The notes: generated by a model not told the origin, from the sequence alone. 11,110 bases of DNA from JBAYVY01 sp041674345 (GCA_041674345.1 JBAYVY010000089.1:1-11110); one strand, 5' to 3'. Shown: positions 1 to 7,096, counted from the first letter of the stretch. Numbers and translations are program-made.

Positions 1-135
1 GATGAGTACATATGTTGACCGCGAGGGGGCGGGTGTGTGAGGTGGGGGCATGGCCGGAAGCACGAGACAACAACCCGGCGGCGCGGTGTTTCACGCTCTC
101 AATCATGGCAGGATTCCTAAATATATGTACTCATC
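1..135. repeat. Segment bounded by an inverted repeat
   Basis: The first 13 bases, gatgagtacatat, are matched exactly in reverse complement at 123-135, and the match extends to 14 of 15 bases (1-15 against 121-135). The enclosed ~105 bases are GC-rich and hold no convincing gene. The size and terminal inverted repeats suggest a miniature inverted-repeat element. The left arm is at the window edge, so the element could extend further left and no target-site duplication can be checked. The pair could also be a chance dyad. Confidence 0.4.
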
Positions 136-194
136 CCCTTTTATTCCGCTTCCAGATGTTCAACGATATTCAACTATTGGCCGCGTGAGGTATA

Positions 195-208
195 ACATGC
201 GGTGCTAC
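195..208 (-). repeat. Partial REP-like element (half copy)
   Basis: On the minus strand these 14 bases read GTAGCACCGCATGT, identical to the terminus of the paired-hairpin elements at 611-703 and 7291-7390. The partner arm and second hairpin are absent, so this is a fragment. It supplies the TAG stop codon of the small gene that ends at 205. Confidence 0.6.
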
Positions 209-516
209 TTCTGGTCCGTGCGCGTCAGCAGCGCGGGGCTGACGTTCCACTGCTGATGATCGTCGGTGAGAATCGTCGCGGTTTTGCGGTTGAGGCGGAG
301 AATGCGGCCTGTCTTGGGCTGACCCGTTTGATCGGGAAAACAAACGTGATCGCCGGGGCCGAAGCGGGCGAGCATCGCGGTGCTGCGCGCCTGCGCGATC
401 AGTTTCAGACGCTCGACGATCAGATGGTTGAGGCGGCGCAACTCATCCTCGTTCATCCGGCGAACCATCTCCGCCACGGCGGCGGGGTCGATCAAATCAC
501 GGCGTGGGTCGGTCAT
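205..516 (-). CDS. Small protein with probable SH3-like C-terminal half, function unknown
   Basis: This 103-residue protein is not assigned to a named family. I start it at the ATG at 516, eight bases or so after a GGAAG Shine-Dalgarno-like sequence. The longer open frame up to 693 is translated REP-like repeat and was left out. Residues 15-45 are a charged, probably helical segment (EMVRRMNEDELRRLNHLIVE). Residues 51-98 have the alternating pattern of a small beta barrel: FGPGDHVCF, then TGRILRLNRKTATILTDD, then WNVSPALL, as in KOW/SH3-like folds that often bind nucleic acid or protein. There are no membrane segments. The same-strand zinc-ribbon gene ends 184 bases upstream, with a REP-like element between them. 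The stop TAG lies in a half copy of that element. I recall similar short proteins in other genomes but cannot name a function. Confidence 0.75.
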   Translation of the reverse strand: MTDPRRDLIDPAAVAEMVRRMNEDELRRLNHLIVERLKLIAQARSTAMLARFGPGDHVCFPDQTGQPKTGRILRLNRKTATILTDDHQQWNVSPALLTRTDQK

Positions 517-610
517 GCTGAAACTTCCACACAACAGATTCGGGTACTTTCGGGACGCATTGTGGCACGCCAGGACAAATGGAGCAACCGGCGACGTGGA
601 AGCGTTTGTC

Positions 611-703
611 GTAGCACCGCAAGTTATTGCGGTGCCGGGACGCGGCGCGCGGTGGTGCGATGTTGCGACGTGTTCCGGGCACCGGATTGACATGCGGTGC
701 TAC
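611..703. repeat. REP-like paired-hairpin element, copy A
   Basis: This 93-base element begins GTAGCACCGCA and ends TGCGGTGCTAC, so its termini are inverted repeats. It contains two hairpins. The first pairs 614-622 with 627-635 (9 bp, loop GTTA). The second pairs 679-687 with 692-700 (8 of 9 bp, loop TGAC, one G-G mismatch at 685/694). The GC-rich core between them matches the core of copy B at 7291-7390 closely. Two REP hairpins in opposite orientation is a BIME-like layout. The right end overlaps the stop codon of the zinc-ribbon gene. No REP-associated transposase gene is in the window. Confidence 0.85.
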
Positions 704-1575
704 CTGAATTTCGTGCCGGGGTATTTTCTTTCCAGCGTGGCGATCCGGCGTTCGAGGCGGTCCATCTTTTGTTGTTGGCGTTGCCGATATTCCCGCGTCC
801 CGCGGAACAGGTTGAACAATTCGCTCACTTTGGCGCGCTGGTCGGGCGTGAGTGATTGATAGTAGTCGGGCTTGTCTTTCGCCCAGTCGGGGGCGAGCGG
901 GTGTTGTGCCGCCGGTGTGCGTTGCGATTCGCCGTAGCGCAGCCCCAGGCATTGGCGGCAGAGCAATCCCCGGAACAGGAGCGGGTGATAGCGGTGGATC
1001 AATTTCGTGACCAGTTCCGGGGGCATGACGGGGTGCAAAGATTTACTTGGAAGACCCAGCGACCAGGGCGCGGCGTGCGACAGAACCATGCGCACAATCG
1101 TGCCGTCGCGCCACTCGGCGGAAGTGCAGAGGGGGAGATAAAGTTTGAGACAGCGGCCGGGGAGGGAAGCCCCCGGAAGATTCGATTTTTGATTTGTGAT
1201 TTTTGATTTGTGATTTGAAGAGGCGGGGCCACAACCCGGGCAGACCAGGAAATATTGCGTGAGACGTGCGTGGAGTTTGTGTCGTTCGATGCGGAGGGAC
1301 TGCGACCAGTTTTGCGGGAGGAACAAGCCGCGCTGAAACCGCCGCTTGATGGCGTTGGACTTGTGTGTGCAATGGTCGCCGGCGGTTTGCAGGGGGAGTT
1401 GGTGATGGAAGAGGTATCGCAGATCGCGGGCGGTGAGTGTGATGTTGGGCCCCCGGTAGGCATGTTTGACGTCGCGGGTGCGGAGGACGAGACAGGCGGA
1501 GCGATCGACGCGGCGGGCGCGGTTGGTCCAACTCGGCGGGGTGTTCAATGTTTCGGTGAGTGGGTCGTCGCGCAT
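700..1575 (-). CDS. Zinc-ribbon protein of unknown function with repeat-coded insertion
   Basis: The 291-residue product starts at the ATG at 1575, preceded by AGAGGGA. The in-frame ATG at 1608 has no ribosome binding site, and anything further upstream is shadow of the next gene. Two CxxC knuckles, CPGC at 112-115 and CRQC at 206-209, can form one zinc-binding ribbon. The KLYLP and CLGLRYGESQR strings beside them resemble a group of uncharacterised bacterial zinc-ribbon proteins I recall but cannot name. Just after the first knuckle, residues ~117-140 are coded by a heptanucleotide array (1184-1218) and a CCCCCGGAAG word (1170-1179), so they look like a later in-frame insertion separating CPGC from KLYLP. 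The C-terminus (~260-284) is Gln/Arg-rich and probably coiled coil (REYRQRQQQKMDRLERR). There is no signal peptide or membrane segment. The stop TAG is within REP-like copy A. A nucleic-acid-binding role is possible but inferred only from the ribbon. Confidence 0.75.
   Translation of the reverse strand: MRDDPLTETLNTPPSWTNRARRVDRSACLVLRTRDVKHAYRGPNITLTARDLRYLFHHQLPLQTAGDHCTHKSNAIKRRFQRGLFLPQNWSQSLRIERHKLHARLTQYFLVCPGCGPASSNHKSKITNQKSNLPGASLPGRCLKLYLPLCTSAEWRDGTIVRMVLSHAAPWSLGLPSKSLHPVMPPELVTKLIHRYHPLLFRGLLCRQCLGLRYGESQRTPAAQHPLAPDWAKDKPDYYQSLTPDQRAKVSELFNLFRGTREYRQRQQQKMDRLERRIATLERKYPGTKFR
1184..1218. repeat. Heptanucleotide tandem repeat, GATTTNN x5
   Basis: Five consecutive 7-base units share GATTT: GATTTTT, GATTTGT, GATTTTT, GATTTGT, GATTTGA. 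The array lies inside the zinc-ribbon gene and is translated. It is strongly AT-rich against its surroundings. Short tandem heptamers (STRR) are known from filamentous cyanobacteria; related AAGT/ACTT heptads occur here at 9251-9331. Confidence 0.85.
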
Positions 1576-1579
1576 GAGT

Positions 1580-1598
1580 GTCCCTCTATCAGAGGGAC
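1580..1598 (-). promoter_or_regulatory. Perfect hairpin over the ribosome binding site of the zinc-ribbon gene
   Basis: GTCCCTCT at 1580-1587 and AGAGGGAC at 1591-1598 form a perfect 8-bp stem with a 3-base loop, immediately upstream of the ATG at 1575. On the minus-strand transcript the arm next to the start carries the AGAGGGA that would serve as Shine-Dalgarno, so folding would hide it. It could alternatively act as a weak terminator or processing site for the operon that ends at 1682. No U-tract follows it. Confidence 0.45.
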
Positions 1599-1681
1599 GG
1601 AGCGACATGAAATATCGCAAGAACGTGTCGCCCCCGGAGGAGAAAGCGGGACAGGTACAATCCTGTTCGGCGTGGTGATTG

Positions 1682-3436
1682 TTAATGGCGGATGAGTTTG
1701 TTGGCGGGGGAATCGATGAGGTAATCGCGCTCGAACTGATCGGCGGGGACGGGCCGGCCGAAGAGGTAGCCCTGGCCGAAGGCGCAGTCGATGGCCTGGA
1801 GTTGGACGAGGTGTTCGTCGGTTTCAACGCCCTCGGCGACGACGGACATGCCGAGGTTGGCGGCGAGCATGACGATGGCGTAAACGACGGCGACATGGGC
1901 GCGGCTCTGTGTCATGGCGAGGATGAACTCCCGGTCGATTTTGAGGACGTCGATGGGGAAGCGGTGGAGGGAGGCCAGTGAGGAATAGCCCGTGCCGAAG
2001 TCGTCCATGGCGAGCCGGATGCCGCGTTTGCGCAGATTTTCCAGCACGGGGATGACGGCGGCGGCGTTGTACGTGATGGCGCTTTCGGTGACTTCGAGGG
2101 TGAGGCGGCGGGGTTCCAGGTTGAAGTCGGTCAGGGCCAGATCAATGAGTTTGACCAGATCGTCGTTGGTGATCTGATATTTGGAGACATTGAAGCAGCC
2201 GGCGAGTTGGCGGGTGCGGGGAAAGCGATTGCGCCAATCGGCGATCTGCCGGCAGCAGGCGCGCATGGCCCATCGTCCGATGGGGACGATGAGCCCGGTT
2301 TCTTCGGCGATGGGGATGAAGAGGTTGGGCGAGAGCGTGCCGCGGGTGGGGTGGTGCCATCGGAGCAGGGATTCAAAGCCGTGCAGTTGACCGGCTTCGA
2401 GATCAACGATGGGCTGATAGACCAGTTGCAATTCATCGGCGTCGATGGCGTGACGGAGGTCTTGTTCGAGTTCGAGGCGATCGACGACTTCCTGGTGCAT
2501 TCGGTTGTCGAAGACGACGCAGCGGCCCTTGCCGTCGGCCTTGGCGCGATAAATGGCGGTGTCGCTGTCGCGGAGCATGACATCGGCGTCGCTGCAAGCC
2601 GCGTCACAGCAGCGGATGCCGATGCTGCAATCCACGGTGACCTGATGTCCGCAGACAGTCAGCGGCTGGATGATGGATTGGCGGACGCGGTCGGACAGTT
2701 GAGCGGCCACGTCCTGATGGGGGATGTTTTCCAGGAGGATGGTGAACTCGTCGCCTCCCATGCGGGCGATGTAATCCACGGGGCGATTTCTGTCGTGGCG
2801 GCTCTCCGGGTCGTTGCGTCGAACGGCGTTTCGGAGCAGGTCGGCGACGGCGACGAGCAGTTGATCGCCGACGGCGTGTCCCAGGGAATCGTTGATGTGT
2901 TTGAAGCGGTCGAGGTCGATGAAGAGGATGGCGAATCGGCCGTCGGGATTGGCGCGAGTGCGTTCGATGCAGGCGGTGAGCCGGCGATGGAAGGCGGCGC
3001 GATTGGGCAGGCCGGTGAGGGCGTCGGTGTTGGCCTGCATTTCGAGTGCTTCGAGCAGGGCTTGCATGCGCAGGGCGGATCGGACGCGGGCGTTGAGTTC
3101 GGCGGGTTCAAAGGGTTTGGTGACGTAATCGACGGCACCGAGTTCAAAGCCGCGTGTTTTTTGAACGGTGTTGTCCGAGCCGGTGAGGAAGATGACGGGA
3201 ATGTCGCGTGTGGCGGGGTGGTCGCGCAATTGGCGACAGGCCTCAAAGCCGTCCATGTCGGGCATCGACACATCAAGAAGGATCAGATCGACGGGATGAC
3301 AACGCGCGAAGTGCAGGCCGTCGAGTCCGTTGTTCGCGGTTTCGATGTGAACGTCAAGTCCCTTGAGGCGCGCGGAGACGAGCCGGTGGATCATCACGTC
3401 GTCATCAATGACCAGGATCGTTTGGATGTGTTTCAT
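1682..3436 (-). CDS. Response regulator with GGDEF and EAL domains (c-di-GMP synthesis and hydrolysis)
   Basis: This 584-residue cytoplasmic protein has three domains. REC (1-125) has acidic residues D11-D13, phosphoacceptor D55 in LLDVSMPDMDG, T85 and K107. GGDEF (~135-310) has an intact GGDEF at 227-231 and RPVD at 218-221, which is the RxxD product-inhibition I-site five residues upstream. EAL (~320-575) has the signature as ESL (355-357). The other catalytic positions are kept: N416, E448, DDFGTGYSSL (478-487), K499, E535 and Q555. Both active sites therefore look competent: two GTP to c-di-GMP, and c-di-GMP to pGpG. Start: the ATG at 3436 overlaps the stop of the upstream hybrid kinase (ATGA), suggesting translational coupling; the 17-residue upstream extension was rejected. 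It is very likely the terminal phosphoacceptor of that kinase's phosphorelay. Which activity dominates cannot be read from sequence. Confidence 0.95.
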   Translation of the reverse strand: MKHIQTILVIDDDVMIHRLVSARLKGLDVHIETANNGLDGLHFARCHPVDLILLDVSMPDMDGFEACRQLRDHPATRDIPVIFLTGSDNTVQKTRGFELGAVDYVTKPFEPAELNARVRSALRMQALLEALEMQANTDALTGLPNRAAFHRRLTACIERTRANPDGRFAILFIDLDRFKHINDSLGHAVGDQLLVAVADLLRNAVRRNDPESRHDRNRPVDYIARMGGDEFTILLENIPHQDVAAQLSDRVRQSIIQPLTVCGHQVTVDCSIGIRCCDAACSDADVMLRDSDTAIYRAKADGKGRCVVFDNRMHQEVVDRLELEQDLRHAIDADELQLVYQPIVDLEAGQLHGFESLLRWHHPTRGTLSPNLFIPIAEETGLIVPIGRWAMRACCRQIADWRNRFPRTRQLAGCFNVSKYQITNDDLVKLIDLALTDFNLEPRRLTLEVTESAITYNAAAVIPVLENLRKRGIRLAMDDFGTGYSSLASLHRFPIDVLKIDREFILAMTQSRAHVAVVYAIVMLAANLGMSVVAEGVETDEHLVQLQAIDCAFGQGYLFGRPVPADQFERDYLIDSPANKLIRH

Positions 3437-5853
3437 GGGTGAGGCACCTCGATGGAGGACTTGGGTTGCGCGACGGCCTTGGAGCACAGAGCGCGGAGTT
3501 CGGCGGCGGTGGCGGCGAGGTTGTCGATCGCGGCGGCGTCGGAACGCGCGAGCATTTCCAGTGATCGGGCGACGTTGGTGATGGTGGGGAAGCCATACCC
3601 GCCGGCGGCCCCCTTGAGCTGATGCGACAGCGTGATGAGGGACTGGCGATCTTCATTTTTCAGTGCCTGGTCGATGCGATACATGCGTTCGGCCAGTTCC
3701 TTGACGAAGATTTCGACCAGTTCGATCATGTCGGGATCATCGGCGAATTGGCTGAACAGGGGGCCGTCGGACGAGGCGGTGGTGGGGGTGGGTGGGCGCT
3801 CGCTTGCGCTCGACTCCCCGCCTGCTGAACCCCCGGAAGCGGGCGGGCCGAGGGGGGGCGACTCAATGGGGGTTGGATCGGATTCGTCGAGATGAAGATG
3901 ATGGTCGATCATTTGGAGGAGTTTGACGCGGTCAACGGGTTTGGTGGCGTAATCGTCGCAACCGGCGGCGATGCACTTTTCGCGTTCGCCGGCCATGGCG
4001 TGCGCGGTCAGCGCGATGATGGGCCAGGTGTATCCCTCGTTTCGCAGACGGCGAGTGGCCTGGTAGCCGTCGAGTTCGGGCATCTGCATGTCCATGAGAA
4101 TCAGATCGAAGGTGGGTTTCCGCTCGGTGCCCAGATCGTTCCAGGCGGCTTCGCAGGCGAGCATGCCGTTATCGACGACGGTGACGTCGAAGCCGCTCTT
4201 GGTGAGCATATGTCGGATCAGCCGCTGGTTGTCCGGGCCGTCCTCGGCCAGCAGGACGCAGGCGTTGCGTTGGCGGCTGATGATTTTTTGCGTCTGTTCG
4301 GGCGTGAGTTGATCGGGTTTGGCGTAACCGGCTTCGCGCACGTTGGTGAGCATTTTGACGCCGTCGAGCGGGCCGGTGGGGAGGGTGAGTGTGAAGGTGG
4401 AGCCGAGGCCCTGTTCGCTTTCAACGCGGACGGCCCCGCCGAGTTTGATCGCCAGTTGTTGCGTGATGGCCAGGCCCAGGCCGGTGCCTCCGAAGCGTCG
4501 CGTGGTGGTTTCGTCGGCCTGCTGGAACGCCTGGAAGAGCGTGGCCAATTTATCCTTCGGGATGCCGATGCCGGTGTCCCGCACATCGAAACGGATCAAC
4601 GGAGGATTTTCCGTCGTCTGTGTCTGGATGATGAGGCGAATGCAACCGCCGGCGGGGGTGAACTTGATGGCGTTGGTGATGAGGTTGATGAGCATCTGTC
4701 GCAGGCGGGTGGGATCGCTTTGGATGGTTTGGGGAATGGGACCGCGATAATCGACGGCGAAGTCGATCTGTCGTTCGCCGGCCCGGATGCGCATCAGCGA
4801 AGCGATGTCGGCGATCAGTTCGACCAGCACGACCTCGATGCGTTCGATGGTCATCTGCCCGGCTTCGATTTTGGAGATGTCGAGGATGTCGTTGATGATG
4901 GCCAGCAGGTGTTGGCCGTTGCGGCGAACGGTTTGAATGGCGTCGAGTTTTTCGCTGGGCGATTGGTTGGGATCGAGCATCATGTCACCGTAGCCGAGGA
5001 TGGCGGTCATGGGCGTTCGGATTTCGTGGCTCATGTTGGCCAGGAAATGGGTCTTGGCGCGGTTGGCCTGTTCGGCCTGGTCCTTGGCCAGTTCCAGTTC
5101 CGCGGTGCGTTGGCGGACGCGATGTTCCAGCGAATCGTTGGCCAGTTGGAGTTCGCGGTCGTTCCGCTGGATTTTTTCGAGCATGGCGTTGAAACGGTCG
5201 GTCAGGTCGCCGAACTCGTCATTGGAAAGTTTGGCGGCCCGGACGGAATAGTTTTTCGTTTCGGCGACCTGATGCGTGGTTCGCACCAATTCACGGATGG
5301 GGCGGTTGATGATGCGGTTCAGCCGCATCGCCAGGAACAATGCGAGAATGATCGACACGGCGCCGATGCCGATGCCGGTCAAAATGCCGATGCGGCGTTT
5401 GGCCAGCAGCGATCGCATGTCATAGCGCAACAGCAGCGATCCGAGCTCCTGTGAATCCAGACGAATCGGAACCGAAACGACCAGGATGCGGCCCATGAAG
5501 TAACTGCCGGGGGGCATGGGAACATAGCGTTTGGTCGGGCTGAAGTCTTCGTTGGAATCGGCGAAGACCGAACCGTCGGGTTTGAACACATCCGCGCCCA
5601 CGATATTGGGATCGGCGCGCAGGGCCGACATCATCTCTTCGCAGGACTTGGCGTCATTGAAGCTGAGGGCGCCGGCGAGGTTGAACGCCAGCATCTGCGC
5701 CTGCGTGGTCAGCGCCTCGACGCGCAATTGTTTGATCGACAAGCTGTCCAGGGTGACCAGCGTGGCGCAGGTGAGTGTGACGGCCAGGCCGCAGGTCGTG
5801 GCGACCAGCAGCAGTAACTTGACGTTGAAGGTGTAAAGTTTTCGCATGGGCAT
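3433..5853 (-). CDS. CHASE8-HAMP hybrid histidine kinase with REC and Hpt domains
   Basis: An 806-residue inner-membrane sensor kinase. Transmembrane helix 1 is ~11-35 and helix 2 ~155-176. The periplasmic part between them (~41-150) looks like CHASE8, as in YfiN/TpbB (LAGALSFNDAKSCEEMMSAL followed by a DGSVFADS turn). HAMP follows (~176-228), then a coiled coil (~228-265), HisKA with H276 in NMSHEIRTP, and HATPase_c with N-box N394 in LITNAIKF, G1 box DTGIGIP (426-432) and G2 box GGTGLGL (455-461). REC has E537/D538, phosphoacceptor D588, T616 and K638. Hpt has H744 in HQLKGAAGGYGF. A Pro/Ser/Gly linker (~656-697) joins REC and Hpt and is coded partly by a CCCCCGGAAG repeat word. A complete His276-Asp588-His744 relay is present, to be passed to the overlapping REC-GGDEF-EAL gene. 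The start at 5853 follows an AGGA and lies 15 bases after the YfiR-like gene, its likely periplasmic regulator. Confidence 0.95.
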   Translation of the reverse strand: MPMRKLYTFNVKLLLLVATTCGLAVTLTCATLVTLDSLSIKQLRVEALTTQAQMLAFNLAGALSFNDAKSCEEMMSALRADPNIVGADVFKPDGSVFADSNEDFSPTKRYVPMPPGSYFMGRILVVSVPIRLDSQELGSLLLRYDMRSLLAKRRIGILTGIGIGAVSIILALFLAMRLNRIINRPIRELVRTTHQVAETKNYSVRAAKLSNDEFGDLTDRFNAMLEKIQRNDRELQLANDSLEHRVRQRTAELELAKDQAEQANRAKTHFLANMSHEIRTPMTAILGYGDMMLDPNQSPSEKLDAIQTVRRNGQHLLAIINDILDISKIEAGQMTIERIEVVLVELIADIASLMRIRAGERQIDFAVDYRGPIPQTIQSDPTRLRQMLINLITNAIKFTPAGGCIRLIIQTQTTENPPLIRFDVRDTGIGIPKDKLATLFQAFQQADETTTRRFGGTGLGLAITQQLAIKLGGAVRVESEQGLGSTFTLTLPTGPLDGVKMLTNVREAGYAKPDQLTPEQTQKIISRQRNACVLLAEDGPDNQRLIRHMLTKSGFDVTVVDNGMLACEAAWNDLGTERKPTFDLILMDMQMPELDGYQATRRLRNEGYTWPIIALTAHAMAGEREKCIAAGCDDYATKPVDRVKLLQMIDHHLHLDESDPTPIESPPLGPPASGGSAGGESSASERPPTPTTASSDGPLFSQFADDPDMIELVEIFVKELAERMYRIDQALKNEDRQSLITLSHQLKGAAGGYGFPTITNVARSLEMLARSDAAAIDNLAATAAELRALCSKAVAQPKSSIEVPHP
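3785..3860. repeat. Low-complexity repeat-derived linker DNA inside the kinase gene
   Basis: This stretch encodes the Pro/Ser/Gly linker between REC and Hpt of the hybrid kinase. It contains G-runs, an exact CCCCCGGAAG word (3830-3839) and GCGCTCGCTTGCGCTC at 3796-3811, whose ends are self-complementary. The composition differs from the flanking domains. I infer that dispersed repeat sequence was captured in frame at a domain boundary where it is tolerated. Confidence 0.4.
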
Positions 5854-5868
5854 GGCGTGATCCTGGGG

Positions 5869-6504
5869 TCAGTGTTTAACGGTTCGCGCCAGACGCAGGA
5901 GGCGGGAACTGAGCGTCAGGTCGGATCGCTGGATGCTTTTGGAATTGGCGTAAAACACGATGCGACCGTCTTCCTCGACCAGGGCAATCATCGTGTCGGT
6001 TTTGGGGAAATCCGGGCCGTCGCCGATGGTCAGTGTGGCGCGGCTGTTCATTCGCGCGATCGCGACATCGGTTTGGGAACAGGCGTCGGCGGAGAAGATG
6101 ACGATGTGACTTTTGCGCAGCGTGTCGATGGCGATGTTCCATGCCTGCTTGTAATCGTCGGCGTCACGGTATCGTTCACGCGGGGGCGGGAGCAATCGTC
6201 TCAGGGAGATTTCCCGTTCATGGATGCGCAGACCGTTCACGACATCATCAATGGATGTGTCGGTGACATCGCCGCCGACAATCACGACCACCAGCGGGCT
6301 GGCGGAATCGGCGAAGGCCTTGTCAGGCCAGGCGGTGAGCTTGACGAAGTTGAGAATGAACGCGGCCTTGACCATCGCCGCCTTGCCTTGCGCCTCGTCA
6401 GGCCGGGCGAAGGGCGCGAACGCCATGATGATGACGATGCCGAGCATCGCTTGTATTCGTCGAGTCGGGTTGACACGGAGCTTGTTCATATGAGCGACGG
6501 CCAT
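5869..6504 (-). CDS. YfiR/DUF4154-family periplasmic protein
   Basis: The 211-residue product begins with a Sec signal peptide: basic MNKLRVNPTRR, hydrophobic AMLGIVIIMAFAPFA, probable cleavage near residues 34-40. The mature part matches the YfiR-like (DUF4154) pattern. AAFILNFVKLTAWP (47-60) is the family's opening helix, LVVVIVGGD (71-79) the first strand, and LTIGDGPDFPKTDTMIALVEE (158-178) followed by GRIVFYANSKSI and LLRLAR the end. In Pseudomonas YfiR binds the periplasmic domain of the CHASE8 cyclase YfiN and represses it. Here the next gene, 15 bases downstream, encodes a CHASE8 kinase, so an equivalent interaction is the natural inference. Only one cysteine (C142) is present, so the disulphides of P. 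aeruginosa YfiR cannot form. Neither ATG (6504, or 6489 giving a tidier signal peptide) has a clear Shine-Dalgarno. It starts 22 bases after the receptor remnant. Confidence 0.85.
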   Translation of the reverse strand: MAVAHMNKLRVNPTRRIQAMLGIVIIMAFAPFARPDEAQGKAAMVKAAFILNFVKLTAWPDKAFADSASPLVVVIVGGDVTDTSIDDVVNGLRIHEREISLRRLLPPPRERYRDADDYKQAWNIAIDTLRKSHIVIFSADACSQTDVAIARMNSRATLTIGDGPDFPKTDTMIALVEEDGRIVFYANSKSIQRSDLTLSSRLLRLARTVKH

Positions 6505-6526
6505 GACCGCTGAAAAAGTCGGTTGT

Positions 6527-7096
6527 TCAGAAGCGATCAGTCATGGAGATACAAACGCCGCGTTGGATGTCGATGGGCAGGCGGTTGATTCGCGTGTCGA
6601 GATATTCGACGTGGCCGGAATCGAGCAGGTTTTGCCCCCAGACGCTGATTTCCAGGTTCGGCGTGGGGCGCAGGTGAGGCCGAGGCCCAGGCGGGCGTAG
6701 TCGGCGGGAGGCGACTGGGTGACGGCGCGTTCGCCGGCGAAAGAGAGGGCGGCGTTGACGTCCCCTTGTTTGTTCGGGCAGCCCCGACACGCTCGTCCCC
6801 CGCACCGACATCAATTCATCCAGCGACATCTCCACATATGGATTGGACGAAGCGTGGGACGACGCCGCTTGATTCATTCCCGCGGCCGTCGCCGCATCGG
6901 CGCGCAGGTCCGAGGAGGAATCATCCGCGTAAACCGGAGCGGTTCCCCATCCCGCCGCCGGCAACAGGACGCCGATCGCCCGGAGGGTTCGAGCGATCGC
7001 CCTGTCACGGCGCCGATCGGCGGACACCGATCTCGATCGCCGATTCACGACATGGGCGCGGCGACGTGTGATGTGAAAAAACGGATATCGGAGCAT
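6527..7096 (-). pseudogene. TonB-dependent outer-membrane receptor remnant (internal deletion plus frameshift)
   Basis: An open frame of 189 residues carries only the two ends of a receptor that normally has some 600-900. The start is the ATG at 7096 after AAGGGA. A signal-peptide-like stretch ends at VYADD (55-59). MSLDELMSVRGTSVSG (90-105) resembles the LSLEELMNVxVTSVS motif that precedes the plug domain. The plug and nearly all the barrel are missing. The 3' part gives the barrel end: PTPNLEISVWGQNLLDSGHVEYLD down to a terminal Phe. Between them (6673-6762) the barrel sequence DVNAALSFAGERAV...YARLGLGLT is readable only in another frame. One base lost near 6670 (TG/CGCC where TGG CGC is expected) restores the original frame. 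So there was one large deletion near 6765-6795 and one single-base deletion. The intact gene would have been the outer-membrane member of the downstream operon. Confidence 0.8.

Noticed and set aside
1..204. tRNA or other structured RNA gene in the left-hand non-coding region
   Set aside because: No cloverleaf with a T-loop GTTCRA and matching acceptor stem could be built. Only the inverted repeat is supported.
517..693. N-terminal extension of the small SH3-like protein to 693
   Set aside because: This stretch is translated REP-like repeat. The ATG at 516 has a ribosome binding site and begins the plausible protein.
1576..1681. Rho-independent terminator after the c-di-GMP operon
   Set aside because: The only hairpin (1580-1598) is followed on the minus strand by CACTCATG rather than a U-tract.
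1576..1896. N-terminal extension of the zinc-ribbon frame to 1896
   Set aside because: The extension overlaps the 3' end of the GGDEF-EAL gene in another frame and is Ser/Pro-rich shadow sequence.
2207..3442. 411-codon open frame on the plus strand
   Set aside because: Antisense to the REC-GGDEF-EAL gene. The Gly/Asp/Val-rich product is the usual shadow composition, and there is no ribosome binding site.
3892..5454. 520-codon open frame on the plus strand
   Set aside because: It lies wholly antisense to the hybrid kinase, whose domains and catalytic residues are unmistakable. Long antisense frames are expected from GC-rich codon bias, and its own product shows no domain.
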